DNA from: a virus
Reading direction: 5' to 3' (one strand)
Virus record (IMG/VR): IMGVR_UViG_3300025012_000002
Location: 1-64,000 of that record
Length of the DNA: 64,000 nt
This document shows positions 51,869-60,326 of this stretch, piece after piece. A model generated the notes under the pieces. The model saw nothing but the letters and a program-made list of their open reading frames with translations, had not been told where the DNA came from and did not search any database. How positions within the stretch are numbered: position 1 is the first letter of the stretch; the number at the start of each line of letters is the position of its first letter. Both the position numbers and the translations under genes were made by a program.

Positions 51869-52267
51869 ATGAATTGGGGTGGGCTAAGTGGGTGTGGATT
51901 TACATATAATAAAAAGAAAAAATACTATAAAGCTAAAAAAATTGTTATAGAAACTCCTATACAAGGTAAGAATAATAAGGAGTTGAGGTCTTGTAGTAAG
52001 TATAAATATTGGAGAGATTTTTGCTTAATTAGGGATAATAATTGTTGTGTAAAATGCAATTCCAAAATTCGTGTAGAAGTACATCATATTGTACCATGGG
52101 CTAGTTATAAAAAAGAAAGATTTAGTTTAGACAATGGGCAAACTCTGTGTCACGCTTGTCATTCAGAAATTCATCCTTGGTTGCAGAGTAAAAAAGAAAA
52201 TATTAGTAGCACGAAGAAAGTAATAGTTAGAAAAGCAAATACCCTAAATTGCCGGGGAAATTTATGA
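51869..52267 (+). CDS. HNH endonuclease
   Basis: A 132-residue protein with a classic HNH/zinc core: CVKCNSKIRVEVHHIVPWA, then DNGQTLCHACHSEIH, with two CxxC pairs. The N-terminal 50 residues are Lys-rich and probably bind DNA. Such free-standing HNH genes are often homing endonucleases. A structured non-coding stretch follows at once. The Shine-Dalgarno is weak and the start uncertain. Confidence 0.75.
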   Translation: MNWGGLSGCGFTYNKKKKYYKAKKIVIETPIQGKNNKELRSCSKYKYWRDFCLIRDNNCCVKCNSKIRVEVHHIVPWASYKKERFSLDNGQTLCHACHSEIHPWLQSKKENISSTKKVIVRKANTLNCRGNL

Positions 52268-52446
52268 CAGTTGAAAGTGGGCCAGCTACTTTATGATACT
52301 GTAATAGGGCGAGGGATACAGAGTGACTCAGTTCCAGGTTGACACCATTACCTAGGATGTAGAGCGGAAGCGGCCAGCGCTTCTAATATCTACTGTAACG
52401 CTGAAGAAAGCATTTTGTTGACATATTAGGTAGGATAGGAGAAGTA
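52268..52446. other. GC-richer structured intergenic region
   Basis: A 179-base gap between two nuclease genes, richer in G/C than its surroundings and without a reading frame of note. It holds a clear hairpin at 52359-52393: outer GTAGA/TCTAC and inner GAAGCG/CGCTTC around GCCAG. A non-coding RNA, a regulatory leader or the end of a degenerate intron are possible; I could not match it to a known class. Confidence 0.4.
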
Positions 52447-53139
52447 ATGCTAAGTATCGACGGGCATAAATTTCTATCATTAGCTGCGTATGAACGTTAT
52501 ATTGCAAATCGGCAAGGGACTAAAAAAGCTAGTGCAGCTAAGAAAGAAGCAGATGCAGATCGAACAGTTAAAAAGCAGAAAGAACTTTTTGATTGGCTAG
52601 AGAGGAAGGCAAAAAAGATGCGTACTTCTCCTACAGAAGCTGAGCTTCGACTCAAGCAACTACTAGATAAAGAAAATATAATGTATCATTTTCAAAAACC
52701 TATAGCTTATAGAAAAAAAGAAAATAATGCATTGGTTTTGAAGGGTTATATAATAGATTTTTATCTAGTAAAAGAGCAAATAATTATCGAAGTTGACGGG
52801 GGTTATCATACTGATTTAGCCCAACAAGCTTATGATAAAGCTAGATATAAACGCCTTTTAAATATCTTACCTAAACATGTAGTACGCTTAAAAAATGAAG
52901 AAATCATGAGTGATTTTTTTAACATTTTTGACGTGCTTATAAGGTGCAAGTCGGGGTTAGTTACAAATTTAAATGAAATAGATAATAATAAAACTCTTAA
53001 TAAGAAGCCTATAGATAGTAAGACCTTAAAGAGAAAGAAGAAAAGAAAAAAAGATAAAGTAATTACACAAGTTAAACAAAAAAGTTTTACTGAACAAATA
53101 CTTTCCTCTGGTCCGATTGTACGTAAACGTAAATATTAG
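52447..53139 (+). CDS. DUF559/Vsr-like endonuclease
   Basis: A 230-residue protein. The core (MRTSPTEAELRLKQLLDKEN, then YIIDFYLVKEQIIIEVDGGY) is the DUF559 variant of the Vsr-like PD-(D/E)XK fold, with Asp in IDF, E-x-D in EVDGG and a later LKNEEI. It has an N-terminal charged helix and a Lys-rich tail. Strong AGGAG precedes the ATG. Probably a homing-type or DNA-processing nuclease; adjacent to an HNH gene. Confidence 0.75.
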   Translation: MLSIDGHKFLSLAAYERYIANRQGTKKASAAKKEADADRTVKKQKELFDWLERKAKKMRTSPTEAELRLKQLLDKENIMYHFQKPIAYRKKENNALVLKGYIIDFYLVKEQIIIEVDGGYHTDLAQQAYDKARYKRLLNILPKHVVRLKNEEIMSDFFNIFDVLIRCKSGLVTNLNEIDNNKTLNKKPIDSKTLKRKKKRKKDKVITQVKQKSFTEQILSSGPIVRKRKY

Positions 53140-53219
53140 TAACGAAACGAAGCGTAGCTGAGTTTCTAAAGATCTTGCTCTTGACTTTGGTTTGTTTTTA
53201 TTAACTAAAAGGATCTGTG

Positions 53220-53975
53220 ATGAATAATGAATTTATAAAATCTGTTTCGTTGATCTATGACGATTATACAGAGCAAATAATAAAGAGAGTTAATCACTCA
53301 CTACCAGAGCTTACTACTATAGAAAAAGGGACTAATTATACTAAATTTAAGAATTTATGTACATTCCTGCAAGAATTAAACCTACTAGAATTAAATCAAG
53401 TAAAGCTATATCTGCGTATACAACATGAAACTGTCTGGAGATCTCCTATATATAAGAAGTGGAAGAATAAACCACTACCAGTAACTCTTTTTTATAATAA
53501 AAAATCTATAGATAGATTTACTAGATTTATAGAAGACCTACAATATAAAGTAGGAAAACCTAAAATAGAAGAATATCTAGACCACTACATAAACCTACCC
53601 TTAGTACCGGACGAAAATATATTATCTCTCAGCGATGATATAAATCTTGTAGTTCAAAACCTAAAGAGAGTTCAAAAGACTACAAGTCCTCTAACTACCG
53701 AGGACTTGACTTCTATTATTTTGTCTATTGAAGAGAGAAAAATACCTACTATTAACCAGAACTCAGTATGCCCTGCTTATTTGTACCTAAATAAAAACCT
53801 GAACAGAGAGGATCCAAGATTAAATATATTTAAACCTAAAATAGAGAAAATGAATAAGTCTCTTTATAATAGAGGACCTGCTTATATAGAAAAGCTTCAA
53901 TTAAAAAAAGAAGAAGTAATTAAAACAATCAAACTTACTACGCAGGAAAAAGAAACAATCCTCCCTTATGTGTAA
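53220..53975 (+). CDS. Hypothetical helical protein of the replication operon
   Basis: A 251-residue protein from the ATG at 53220, chosen because AAAAGGA lies six bases upstream. Mostly helical, with LNQVKLYLRIQHETVWRSPI and DDINLVVQNLKRVQKTTSPL. No Cys pairs or catalytic motifs are obvious. Position before the DnaB-type helicase makes a replication accessory role possible, but nothing in the sequence proves it. Confidence 0.5.
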   Translation: MNNEFIKSVSLIYDDYTEQIIKRVNHSLPELTTIEKGTNYTKFKNLCTFLQELNLLELNQVKLYLRIQHETVWRSPIYKKWKNKPLPVTLFYNKKSIDRFTRFIEDLQYKVGKPKIEEYLDHYINLPLVPDENILSLSDDINLVVQNLKRVQKTTSPLTTEDLTSIILSIEERKIPTINQNSVCPAYLYLNKNLNREDPRLNIFKPKIEKMNKSLYNRGPAYIEKLQLKKEEVIKTIKLTTQEKETILPYV

Positions 53976-54090
53976 ACCTGTACACCACCAGATCATTTAT
54001 CAGTGACTACATTTTTAAACAAAGTGAGTGGTTTTGAAAATGATTTTCGATTTCATTATCTAGTAAATTTTAAGTAACGAAAGATTTTAC

Positions 54091-54119
54091 TTGCATTTAT
54101 TAAATGTTTGGTATATAGT
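54091..54119 (+). promoter_or_regulatory. Type B-like promoter, near-leaderless
   Basis: TTGCAT (54091-54096), 17-base spacer, TATAGT (54114-54119); seven bases then lead to the ATG at 54127. It repeats the geometry seen at 27333 and 34160. Confidence 0.6.
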
Positions 54120-54126
54120 AATTTTT

Positions 54127-54369
54127 ATGATGAGGACGATAAATTATTTAATAAGTTCTGGAGAAGAGCTGGAGATTATTAAAAAGTACCCACACCCATC
54201 ACAAAACCGATGTACAGTCCGTTTACTAAAGACAGGTAAGGTTATAGACGATGTAGATTATATGCAGATAGGCGTGGGGCAAATACCTGATGGTTTATCC
54301 GCGCATAATTTAACTTTTTGTGATAATTTTCCAGATTACCTAGGTTTAGGTATAGGAAAGAATAGATAA
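54127..54369 (+). CDS. Hypothetical small beta-rich protein
   Basis: About 80 residues from ATGATG at 54127-54132, MMRTINYLISSGEELEIIKK onward. The section RCTVRLLKTGKVIDDVDYMQ is a small beta-barrel pattern seen in phage proteins, sometimes attached to homing endonucleases. No Shine-Dalgarno is visible and the -10 is seven bases before the start, so the transcript is nearly leaderless. Confidence 0.55.
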   Translation: MMRTINYLISSGEELEIIKKYPHPSQNRCTVRLLKTGKVIDDVDYMQIGVGQIPDGLSAHNLTFCDNFPDYLGLGIGKNR

Positions 54370-54413
54370 CAAAATTGAAAATTGTAATATACACCTAATA
54401 AGGGCGCTAAAAA

Positions 54414-55760
54414 ATGTCTAATGAATATACAGATAAATACAGTCCACAGTTTCAAACTAAGATATTAGCTCTCTTAGTTAGAGATAAGGATTTTTTGGTC
54501 AGGTATGACGATATAATTCAATTATCATACTTTACCCTAGCTGAACATAAAACTGTATGTAAGATTATAAAGGATTATTTTTATAAGTATAAATCAGTTC
54601 CTACATTTACAGTAGTAACTCAGGAATTAGAAAAGAAAATTGATAAGCTAACTAAACTAAAACCCAACGCTGATTGGAGTGATACTGTTGATCTAGTTCA
54701 GCAGATATTTACAATGGATGTTGAAGACTTAGAGTACATAAGAGACGAGGCTAAATTCTTTGCTCAAAGACAAGCTGTATTTGAGGCTATGACTGCTGGT
54801 ATAGATGTCTTTAATACAGGGGGTAACTATGAGATTATTAAAAAGAAATTAGAAGAAGCTTTAAAAATAGGGGTTGATAAAAATGATTTAGGTAGTTTTT
54901 ATATCAAAGACTATAGGCAGAGATTAGAAGATAGATTACATAAAGTGGAAAATTCAGATAAGATTAGATTTGTATTTAGCCCAACACTAACAGAATTGTG
55001 TAACGGTGGAATGGGGAAAGGTGAGCTATGGGTAGTGCTAGCCCCAGTTAATAGAGGCAAAACATCATTCTTGCTAAATATCGGTGTATCTGGATTATTG
55101 CAGGATAAAAAAGGAATATTCTATTCTATAGACGATCCAAAGGAACTTATAGAAAATAGATTAGATGCAGTAATGACTAATATAGGAATGAGGGAAGTAA
55201 ATATATCATTTGAGGCAGTAGAAAATAAGATGAAAGGCCACAGTATTAAATATAAAAATTCAGATTTGCTTATAAAAGAGTACCACGCTAAAAGTATATC
55301 CGTTAATACCATTATATCCCATTTATCATTATTGGAAGGATATCATAATTTTGTTCCTGATTTTATAATAATAGATTACGCTGATATAATGAAACCGGTT
55401 GATAACTATGAATTAAAAAGAGACCAGCAATCTGAAATATATAGGGATCTAAAAAGGTTAGCACAAATATATAAAATACCAGTAATAACCGCATGTCAGT
55501 CTAATTCAGAAGGATTTAATAAGGAAGTTGTTGACTTGACTAATGCTGGTGAGAGCAGGGAGAAAACTCATATAGCACATGGTGTACTTTCTCTGAACGA
55601 AGATAAAGAAGCTCTTGACAATAACAAACTTATAGTTTATACAGCCAAAAACAAAGAAGGCAAGAAGTGGGATAAAATTTCCCTCACATTCGATAGATCT
55701 AAGGCGTACATAAATGAAGAGATGGATGATATAGAAACAAATCGATTGTTATTTATTTAA
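54414..55760 (+). CDS. DnaB-type replicative helicase
   Basis: A 448-residue RecA-fold helicase. The N-terminal ~130 residues are helical as in DnaB. Walker A is APVNRGKTS (210-218, with Ala instead of the first Gly), Walker B FIIIDYAD (317-324), and the motif-3 Gln lies in TACQSN (~362). It would unwind the fork with the DnaG-type primase encoded on the other strand at 48034-48975. Confidence 0.85.
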   Translation: MSNEYTDKYSPQFQTKILALLVRDKDFLVRYDDIIQLSYFTLAEHKTVCKIIKDYFYKYKSVPTFTVVTQELEKKIDKLTKLKPNADWSDTVDLVQQIFTMDVEDLEYIRDEAKFFAQRQAVFEAMTAGIDVFNTGGNYEIIKKKLEEALKIGVDKNDLGSFYIKDYRQRLEDRLHKVENSDKIRFVFSPTLTELCNGGMGKGELWVVLAPVNRGKTSFLLNIGVSGLLQDKKGIFYSIDDPKELIENRLDAVMTNIGMREVNISFEAVENKMKGHSIKYKNSDLLIKEYHAKSISVNTIISHLSLLEGYHNFVPDFIIIDYADIMKPVDNYELKRDQQSEIYRDLKRLAQIYKIPVITACQSNSEGFNKEVVDLTNAGESREKTHIAHGVLSLNEDKEALDNNKLIVYTAKNKEGKKWDKISLTFDRSKAYINEEMDDIETNRLLFI

Positions 55761-55761
55761 T

Positions 55762-55811
55762 TTTTTTAAAAATTTTTTAAATTTATTTAAGGAATATTCT
55801 ATTCTTATAAT
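55762..55811 (+). promoter_or_regulatory. Possible type A-like promoter
   Basis: A T/A-tract (TTTTTTTAAAAATTTTTTAA) is followed by candidate -10s, ATATTCT near 55795 and TATAAT at 55806-55811, ahead of the GTG start at 55842. It is weaker than the other type A sites. Confidence 0.4.
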
Positions 55812-55841
55812 ATAAATTATAACTAAAATTAGGAGTATGCT

Positions 55842-56156
55842 GTGATAGTAGATGCAGAAAAGATTATAAAAAATAAACCAAAAGATTGCATACTTTGCCC
55901 TAAATCTTTATGTGAAGCTGCAAGTACAACTAAGGTATTACAAATATACTATAATAATTCTACTCATGCAGCTATATATCCACCTTGTGTTTTTGGTGGC
56001 TTTACTTTAGTCGGTGCATATAGTAATATTTCATCTGCTAAAAAATACCCATCCTTAAGAGAGGCTATAGATGATATGTTAACCGTACCAAATTGTGAAT
56101 TAGAAGAAGCATTACAATTAACTAAGATAAAGAATATGATAGATAATGGTGTATAA
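55842..56156 (+). CDS. LTKIK-family small Cys-rich protein
   Basis: A 104-residue protein from GTG after AGGAG. It has KDCILCPKSLC, a central PPC and the C-terminal LREAIDDMLT then LEEALQLTKIKNM. It is the only full family member within the rightward operon. It may be carried with the next two small genes. Confidence 0.68.
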   Translation: MIVDAEKIIKNKPKDCILCPKSLCEAASTTKVLQIYYNNSTHAAIYPPCVFGGFTLVGAYSNISSAKKYPSLREAIDDMLTVPNCELEEALQLTKIKNMIDNGV

Positions 56157-56158
56157 AG

Positions 56159-56383
56159 ATGTATGATAATGAAGAAGAATTATTAATATTTAGGCAATCT
56201 ATTAATAGTATTAAAGCTTTAGCTAACAGATTAGAAATGGCAGAAAAACAGAATGATCAACTTATGCTGCTAATAACAGCAATGATGGATACGTTGTTTA
56301 TGAAAAAAATAGTCACACCAATAGAATTAGAACAAGCTATAAGTAAAATTGTTAACAAAGATGGTAATACAACAGTACATTAA
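56159..56383 (+). CDS. Hypothetical small helical protein
   Basis: A 74-residue coiled-coil-like protein (FRQSINSIKALANRLEMAEK). It starts two bases after the LTKIK-family gene, so the two are coupled. No motif recognised. Confidence 0.5.
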   Translation: MYDNEEELLIFRQSINSIKALANRLEMAEKQNDQLMLLITAMMDTLFMKKIVTPIELEQAISKIVNKDGNTTVH

Positions 56384-56401
56384 TGCATTTAGGAGGAAAA
56401 T

Positions 56402-56689
56402 ATGGAAAAGTCTACGCAAAAGGTAGCAAAAATAAATGTTGACTTAGCATATGAATTGCATTATAATAAACAATTGCTAATGAAATTATTGGCTCATGTA
56501 ATAGCTGAAAGGGCGCATTATGGATTGCATGATGATGTACCTCAAGATGAATCAAAGACAGAATGGGTAGGTAGAACTGCTAAGGAACTACTTAAAGAAT
56601 TAAATGAGCATTACGCAAAAGTACATTTAACACAAGATGAGATAAGTGATATTAAAGATATTATAGAAGAAAGTAAAAAATTTATATAA
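56402..56689 (+). CDS. Hypothetical small helical protein
   Basis: A 95-residue charged helical protein after a strong AGGAGG. It includes NKQLLMKLLAHVIAERAHYG and a Lys/Glu-rich end. Immediately upstream of the ribonucleotide reductase remnant. Function unknown. Confidence 0.55.
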   Translation: MEKSTQKVAKINVDLAYELHYNKQLLMKLLAHVIAERAHYGLHDDVPQDESKTEWVGRTAKELLKELNEHYAKVHLTQDEISDIKDIIEESKKFI

Positions 56690-56700
56690 AGGGGAACAAC

Positions 56701-56848
56701 ATGCAGTTAACGCCGCACGCAGAAAAACTTATTGAAAAAATCTTATTATCTTAAAGATAAAGATGGTAATGTTATTGAGGATTGGGAGGGTTTATGTAGG
56801 CGTGTAGCCAATCATTTGGCTAAAGGTGATTATTGTAAGGAATTATAG
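56701..56848 (+). pseudogene. N-terminal remnant of a NrdJ-type class II ribonucleotide reductase
   Basis: ATG at 56701 reads MQLTPHAEKLIEK. Removing one A from the A6 run at 56735-56740 continues as SYYLKDKDGNVIEDWEGLCR and RVANHLAKGD, then a TAG at 56846. The YxLKDxDGNxxExxxxxxRRVA pattern is the N-terminus of NrdJ-type reductases and is absent from the intact reductase downstream. It is a frameshifted, truncated scar. Confidence 0.6.
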
Positions 56849-56932
56849 GCTTAAAAATATTATATGAATTTTAGGATTTTAAAATAAAAATGGTGTAAAA
56901 TTGATGTAAGATTAATGTCATGGAGATGTACT

Positions 56933-57061
56933 ATGAAAAGAACACAAGTCTGTTTAACAGAAAACCAGTATGCTTTATTAAAAAATAATTCTGAAAAATT
57001 AGGAATTTCCATAGCAGAGCTATTGAGGCGCATTTTAGATACATACTATAAAAATAATTAA
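56933..57061 (+). CDS. Ribbon-helix-helix (CopG/Arc-like) DNA-binding protein
   Basis: A 42-residue protein, MKRTQVCLTENQYALLKNNS then EKLGISIAELLRRILDTYYK. One strand followed by two helices with alternating residues RTQVCL fits the RHH fold. The upstream stretch holds near-repeats (TTGATGTAA, TTAATGTCA) that could be its operator. It lies just before the reductase gene, so autoregulation or reductase control is plausible. Confidence 0.65.
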   Translation: MKRTQVCLTENQYALLKNNSEKLGISIAELLRRILDTYYKNN

Positions 57062-57074
57062 AGAGGAGATTCTG

Positions 57075-60000
57075 ATGAATTTGTACCAAGAAATTATTTA
57101 TAAATCAAAATATGCAAAGTGGGTAGATTCAGAAGGTAGGCGAGAGAATTGGGAGGAAACGGTAGATAGGTATATTGGATTTTTTAAAAATAGATACTCT
57201 GATAAAGATATTCCTTGGCAGGAATTAAGAGATGCTGTGTATAAGCAAGAAATAATGCCTTCAATGAGGGCTTTAATGACTGCTGGAAAAGCACTAGAAA
57301 AAGACAACATCGCTGCCTTTAACTGTAGTTACTCACCAATTGACTCACCTAAAGTTTTTGATGAGGCCATGTATATTCTTATGTGTGGTGCAGGAATTGG
57401 GTTCAGTGTAGAAAGACAGTACATTAACCAACTGCCAGAAATAGCTGAAACTTTTAGTGATACTGATACAATTATTATTATTAAGGATTCCAAAATAGGG
57501 TGGGCAACTGCTTTTAGGGAGTTACTTTCTTTACTATGGAATGGACAAGTGCCTAAATGGGATATGTCTAAAATTAGACCTAAAGGGGCAAAACTGAAAA
57601 CTTTTGGTGGTCGAGCTTCTGGAAAAGAACCTTTGGAAGCATTATTTAAATTTGCTGTTCAGATTTTTAAAGGGGCTTCTGGTCGAAAGTTGACTTCTAT
57701 TGAATGTCATGATTTGATGTGCAAAGTAGCTGAAGTTGTAGTATCTGGTGGAGTTCGTAGATGTTTACCTGAAAATTCTATGATAAGTACACGAAAAGGA
57801 TTGAAAAAAATAAAAGATATCACTATAGATGATGAAGTAGCTACAGGGAAAGATAAATATTCTAAAGTTATTGCTGTTGAGAATACAGGTTTAAAAAATA
57901 TGATAGCTATTAAAACACAGTTGGGGGTATTTGAGAGTAGTTATGAGCATAGATGGGCAGTATTGTCAGATTTAGAGGGGGGTGTTTCTTATAAAGAGGC
58001 TAAAGATTTAGCAGAGACTGATACTTTAGTGTTTATTCCAGAAACCACTGAGGGCACTAAAACTCAATTACCTTCATGGTTGTACAATAAACCTAAAATG
58101 TCCTCAACTTGTAAAGATATTACCATTCCTGAATTAGATGAAGAATTAGCTTGGTTTTTTGGACAGCTACATGGGGATGGTTATGTAGGAACATTTGATA
58201 GGAAGATAAATGATTGTTCAGATAAAGTCACAATAGCATGTGCTAATACTCTACCAGAGCAGCATAAGAGAGTCATGAGACAATTAGAACGCTTTGGTAT
58301 AAAAATAAATCCTAAACATATGACTACTGAAAATTGTTCTAAACCAGAAGTTGCCTCTAAACAATTAGCGGAATATCTTTCTCAATTTAAAAAACCTAAA
58401 ATAAGTATTGATATTCCTACCTTTATATTAGAAGGAACATCTGAAATACGGGCTGCATATATAGCAGGACTTTTTGATGCTGATGGAAGTCTAAGAAATA
58501 GACCCATTTGTGTTGCTTCTTCAGTGTACCCTGAATATCTAAAGCAGGTACAGGGATTATTAGCATCTTTAGGAATCCCTTCCTGTTTAAAATTGGATAG
58601 AAAAGAAAATTATAAGCCTAATTGGAAAAGTTTATATAGATTAAATCTTATAGGACAATTCATAGTTAAAGATTTTGGACAGAAGATAGGTAAATACTCT
58701 TCTAAATGGGAAAAAGACTCTTCTTTTGTAGAAAAAAGAGCTGAACGAGGATATGTTGTCCCCGAAAATCTATTAAAAAAATCCTCTTATAAAAAATTGT
58801 TTTCATCTTCCTACTGTAGTTGTAGAAGAAAATCAGCTATATACTTAAGTTTTCATAAATTCATTAAAACTACTAATAAAGAATTTACTTACCTACCAAT
58901 TAAAGTTGTAGGTGTTGAAAAGACAGAAATAGAAAAAAATACTTATGATATTCAGGTGGAGAATGATGCCTGTTTCTTAGTAAGTGGGATTCTCACCCAT
59001 AATTCATCATTGATAAGTTTATCAAATGTTTCTGATGATAGAATGCGTGTTGCAAAAAATGGGCAGTGGTGGATAGAAAATCCACAAAGACAGCTTGCCA
59101 ATAACTCAGCAGTTTATACAGAGCGTCCAGATACAGGTATTTTTATACAGGAATGGTTATCTCTTTATAATAGTAAAAGTGGGGAACGAGGGATTATTAA
59201 TAGAAAAGCACTACAAGCACAGGCAGAAAAAACAGGTAGGAGGGATAGTGGTAGAGATTTTGGAATGAACCCCTGCGCTGAGATAATTTTACGACCAAAT
59301 CAAGTATGTAATCTTTCAGAGGTCATTATACGAGATTTTGATACTATAGAGGCTATTCAAACTAAAGTAAAATTAGCAACTATTTTAGGGACGCTACAGG
59401 CAACACTGTCTGATTTTAGATATTTACGAAAGATATGGACAGATAATACAAAAGAAGAGGCATTACTAGGTGTCTCTTTGACAGGTATTATGGATAACAT
59501 AAATTTTTCAATATTATCAAATATGGAAAAACTTCCAAGTCTACTAGACTCTCTAAAAAATATAGCTATTACAACTAACAAGGAATATGCTGAGATATTG
59601 GGAATAAATTCTGCTATGGCTATAACAGCAGTTAAGCCTTCTGGTACAGTTTCACAGTTAGTTAATTCTTCGTCAGGCATTCATCCAAGGTTTTCAAAGT
59701 TCTTTATAAGAAGGATTAGATTAGATAAAAAAGATCCAATATCTTCTGTTCTTATTGAACATAAAATTCCATATGAGGAAGACCTCCTAAACACTTCTTT
59801 GTATATATTTAGTTTCCCCCAAAAAAGTCCAGATTCTGCTATATGTGTAGAGGATATTAATGCTATTAAACAATTAGAGCATTGGCTACATTATCGAGAA
59901 AGTTGGTGTGAGCATAATCCTTCCATAACTGTATACGTTAAAGAAGAAGAATGGTTAGATGTGGGAGCATGGGTTTACAAGCATTTTGATTCAATAGGTG

Positions 60001-60197
60001 GGGTTTCTTTTTTACCTTTAGCAGAGCATACATATAAACAACAACCTTATGAAAGTATCTCAGAAAAAGAATATCTTTCTTTAATAGAAGATATGCCTGT
60101 TAAAATTGATTGGGATTTACTGAAAATATATGAACAGGAGGATAAGACTATTGGTAGTCAGGAATTAGCCTGTACTTCTGGTAGTTGTGAACTTTAA
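57075..60197 (+). CDS. nrdJ: B12-dependent ribonucleoside-triphosphate reductase (RTPR type), intein-containing
   Basis: A 1040-residue precursor; without the intein the enzyme has 626 residues, shorter than Lactobacillus RTPR. It reduces ribonucleotides to deoxyribonucleotides using adenosylcobalamin and no oxygen. Features are FNCSYSPID (Cys84), the thiyl-radical segment GMNPCAEI (~732), AVKPSGTVSQL, and the C-terminal redox pair CTSGSC (Cys1033, Cys1038). The intein lies at 230-643 after SGGVRR. The start is set by AGAGGAGA before the ATG. Traces of an older NrdJ-type reductase lie on both sides. Confidence 0.88.
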   Translation: MNLYQEIIYKSKYAKWVDSEGRRENWEETVDRYIGFFKNRYSDKDIPWQELRDAVYKQEIMPSMRALMTAGKALEKDNIAAFNCSYSPIDSPKVFDEAMYILMCGAGIGFSVERQYINQLPEIAETFSDTDTIIIIKDSKIGWATAFRELLSLLWNGQVPKWDMSKIRPKGAKLKTFGGRASGKEPLEALFKFAVQIFKGASGRKLTSIECHDLMCKVAEVVVSGGVRRCLPENSMISTRKGLKKIKDITIDDEVATGKDKYSKVIAVENTGLKNMIAIKTQLGVFESSYEHRWAVLSDLEGGVSYKEAKDLAETDTLVFIPETTEGTKTQLPSWLYNKPKMSSTCKDITIPELDEELAWFFGQLHGDGYVGTFDRKINDCSDKVTIACANTLPEQHKRVMRQLERFGIKINPKHMTTENCSKPEVASKQLAEYLSQFKKPKISIDIPTFILEGTSEIRAAYIAGLFDADGSLRNRPICVASSVYPEYLKQVQGLLASLGIPSCLKLDRKENYKPNWKSLYRLNLIGQFIVKDFGQKIGKYSSKWEKDSSFVEKRAERGYVVPENLLKKSSYKKLFSSSYCSCRRKSAIYLSFHKFIKTTNKEFTYLPIKVVGVEKTEIEKNTYDIQVENDACFLVSGILTHNSSLISLSNVSDDRMRVAKNGQWWIENPQRQLANNSAVYTERPDTGIFIQEWLSLYNSKSGERGIINRKALQAQAEKTGRRDSGRDFGMNPCAEIILRPNQVCNLSEVIIRDFDTIEAIQTKVKLATILGTLQATLSDFRYLRKIWTDNTKEEALLGVSLTGIMDNINFSILSNMEKLPSLLDSLKNIAITTNKEYAEILGINSAMAITAVKPSGTVSQLVNSSSGIHPRFSKFFIRRIRLDKKDPISSVLIEHKIPYEEDLLNTSLYIFSFPQKSPDSAICVEDINAIKQLEHWLHYRESWCEHNPSITVYVKEEEWLDVGAWVYKHFDSIGGVSFLPLAEHTYKQQPYESISEKEYLSLIEDMPVKIDWDLLKIYEQEDKTIGSQELACTSGSCEL
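57762..59003 (+). other. Intein with LAGLIDADG homing endonuclease in the reductase
   Basis: Residues 230-643: starts CLPENSMISTRKGLKKIKDI (Cys1), block B-like YEHRW, LAGLIDADG helices FFGQLHGDGYVG and YIAGLFDADGSL, block F NTYDIQVENDACFLVSGILT and ends HN before Ser644. All key splicing residues are present, so it should be active. Confidence 0.9.
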
Positions 60198-60205
60198 ATA
60201 AAAAC

Positions 60206-60289
60206 ACCTGCCCTAATTGCGGCGATGCTTTAGTGTTTCAAGAAGGCTGTAGAAAATGTCTATCTTGTAATTACAATAAATGCGGATAA
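60206..60289 (+). pseudogene. C-terminal zinc-ribbon remnant of a NrdJ-type reductase
   Basis: In a different frame from the intact reductase and with no start codon, this reads TCPNCGDALVFQEGCRKCLS then CNYNKCG and stop at 60287-60289. The CPxCG...EGCxxCxxC...C pattern is the zinc-ribbon tail of NrdJ reductases. Together with the N-terminal remnant at 56701 it indicates that the present gene replaced the middle of an older one. Confidence 0.6.
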
Positions 60290-60297
60290 GATTTTTC

Positions 60298-60326
60298 TTG
60301 ACTTTGCACTAAATTCATGGTAATAT
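60298..60326 (+). promoter_or_regulatory. Type B promoter
   Basis: TTGACT (60298-60303), 17-base spacer ending TGG, TAATAT (60321-60326), followed by CTATTTAT as at 34189. The predicted start near 60333 leaves a ~135-base untranslated leader before the gene at 60468, with a small hairpin (TCGG/CCGA around 60360-60376). Confidence 0.75.

Noticed and set aside
52268-52446. Group I intron 3' end
   Set aside because: Some stretches loosely resemble P and R elements, but I could not assemble a consistent core or a split host gene.
52418-52446. TTGACA before the DUF559 gene as a promoter
   Set aside because: No -10 at the right distance; the sequence at that spot is the ribosome site and start codon.
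53181-53209. TTGACT before 53220 as a type B promoter
   Set aside because: Possible -10 sequences are 12-15 bases away instead of 17 and lack the TGN extension.
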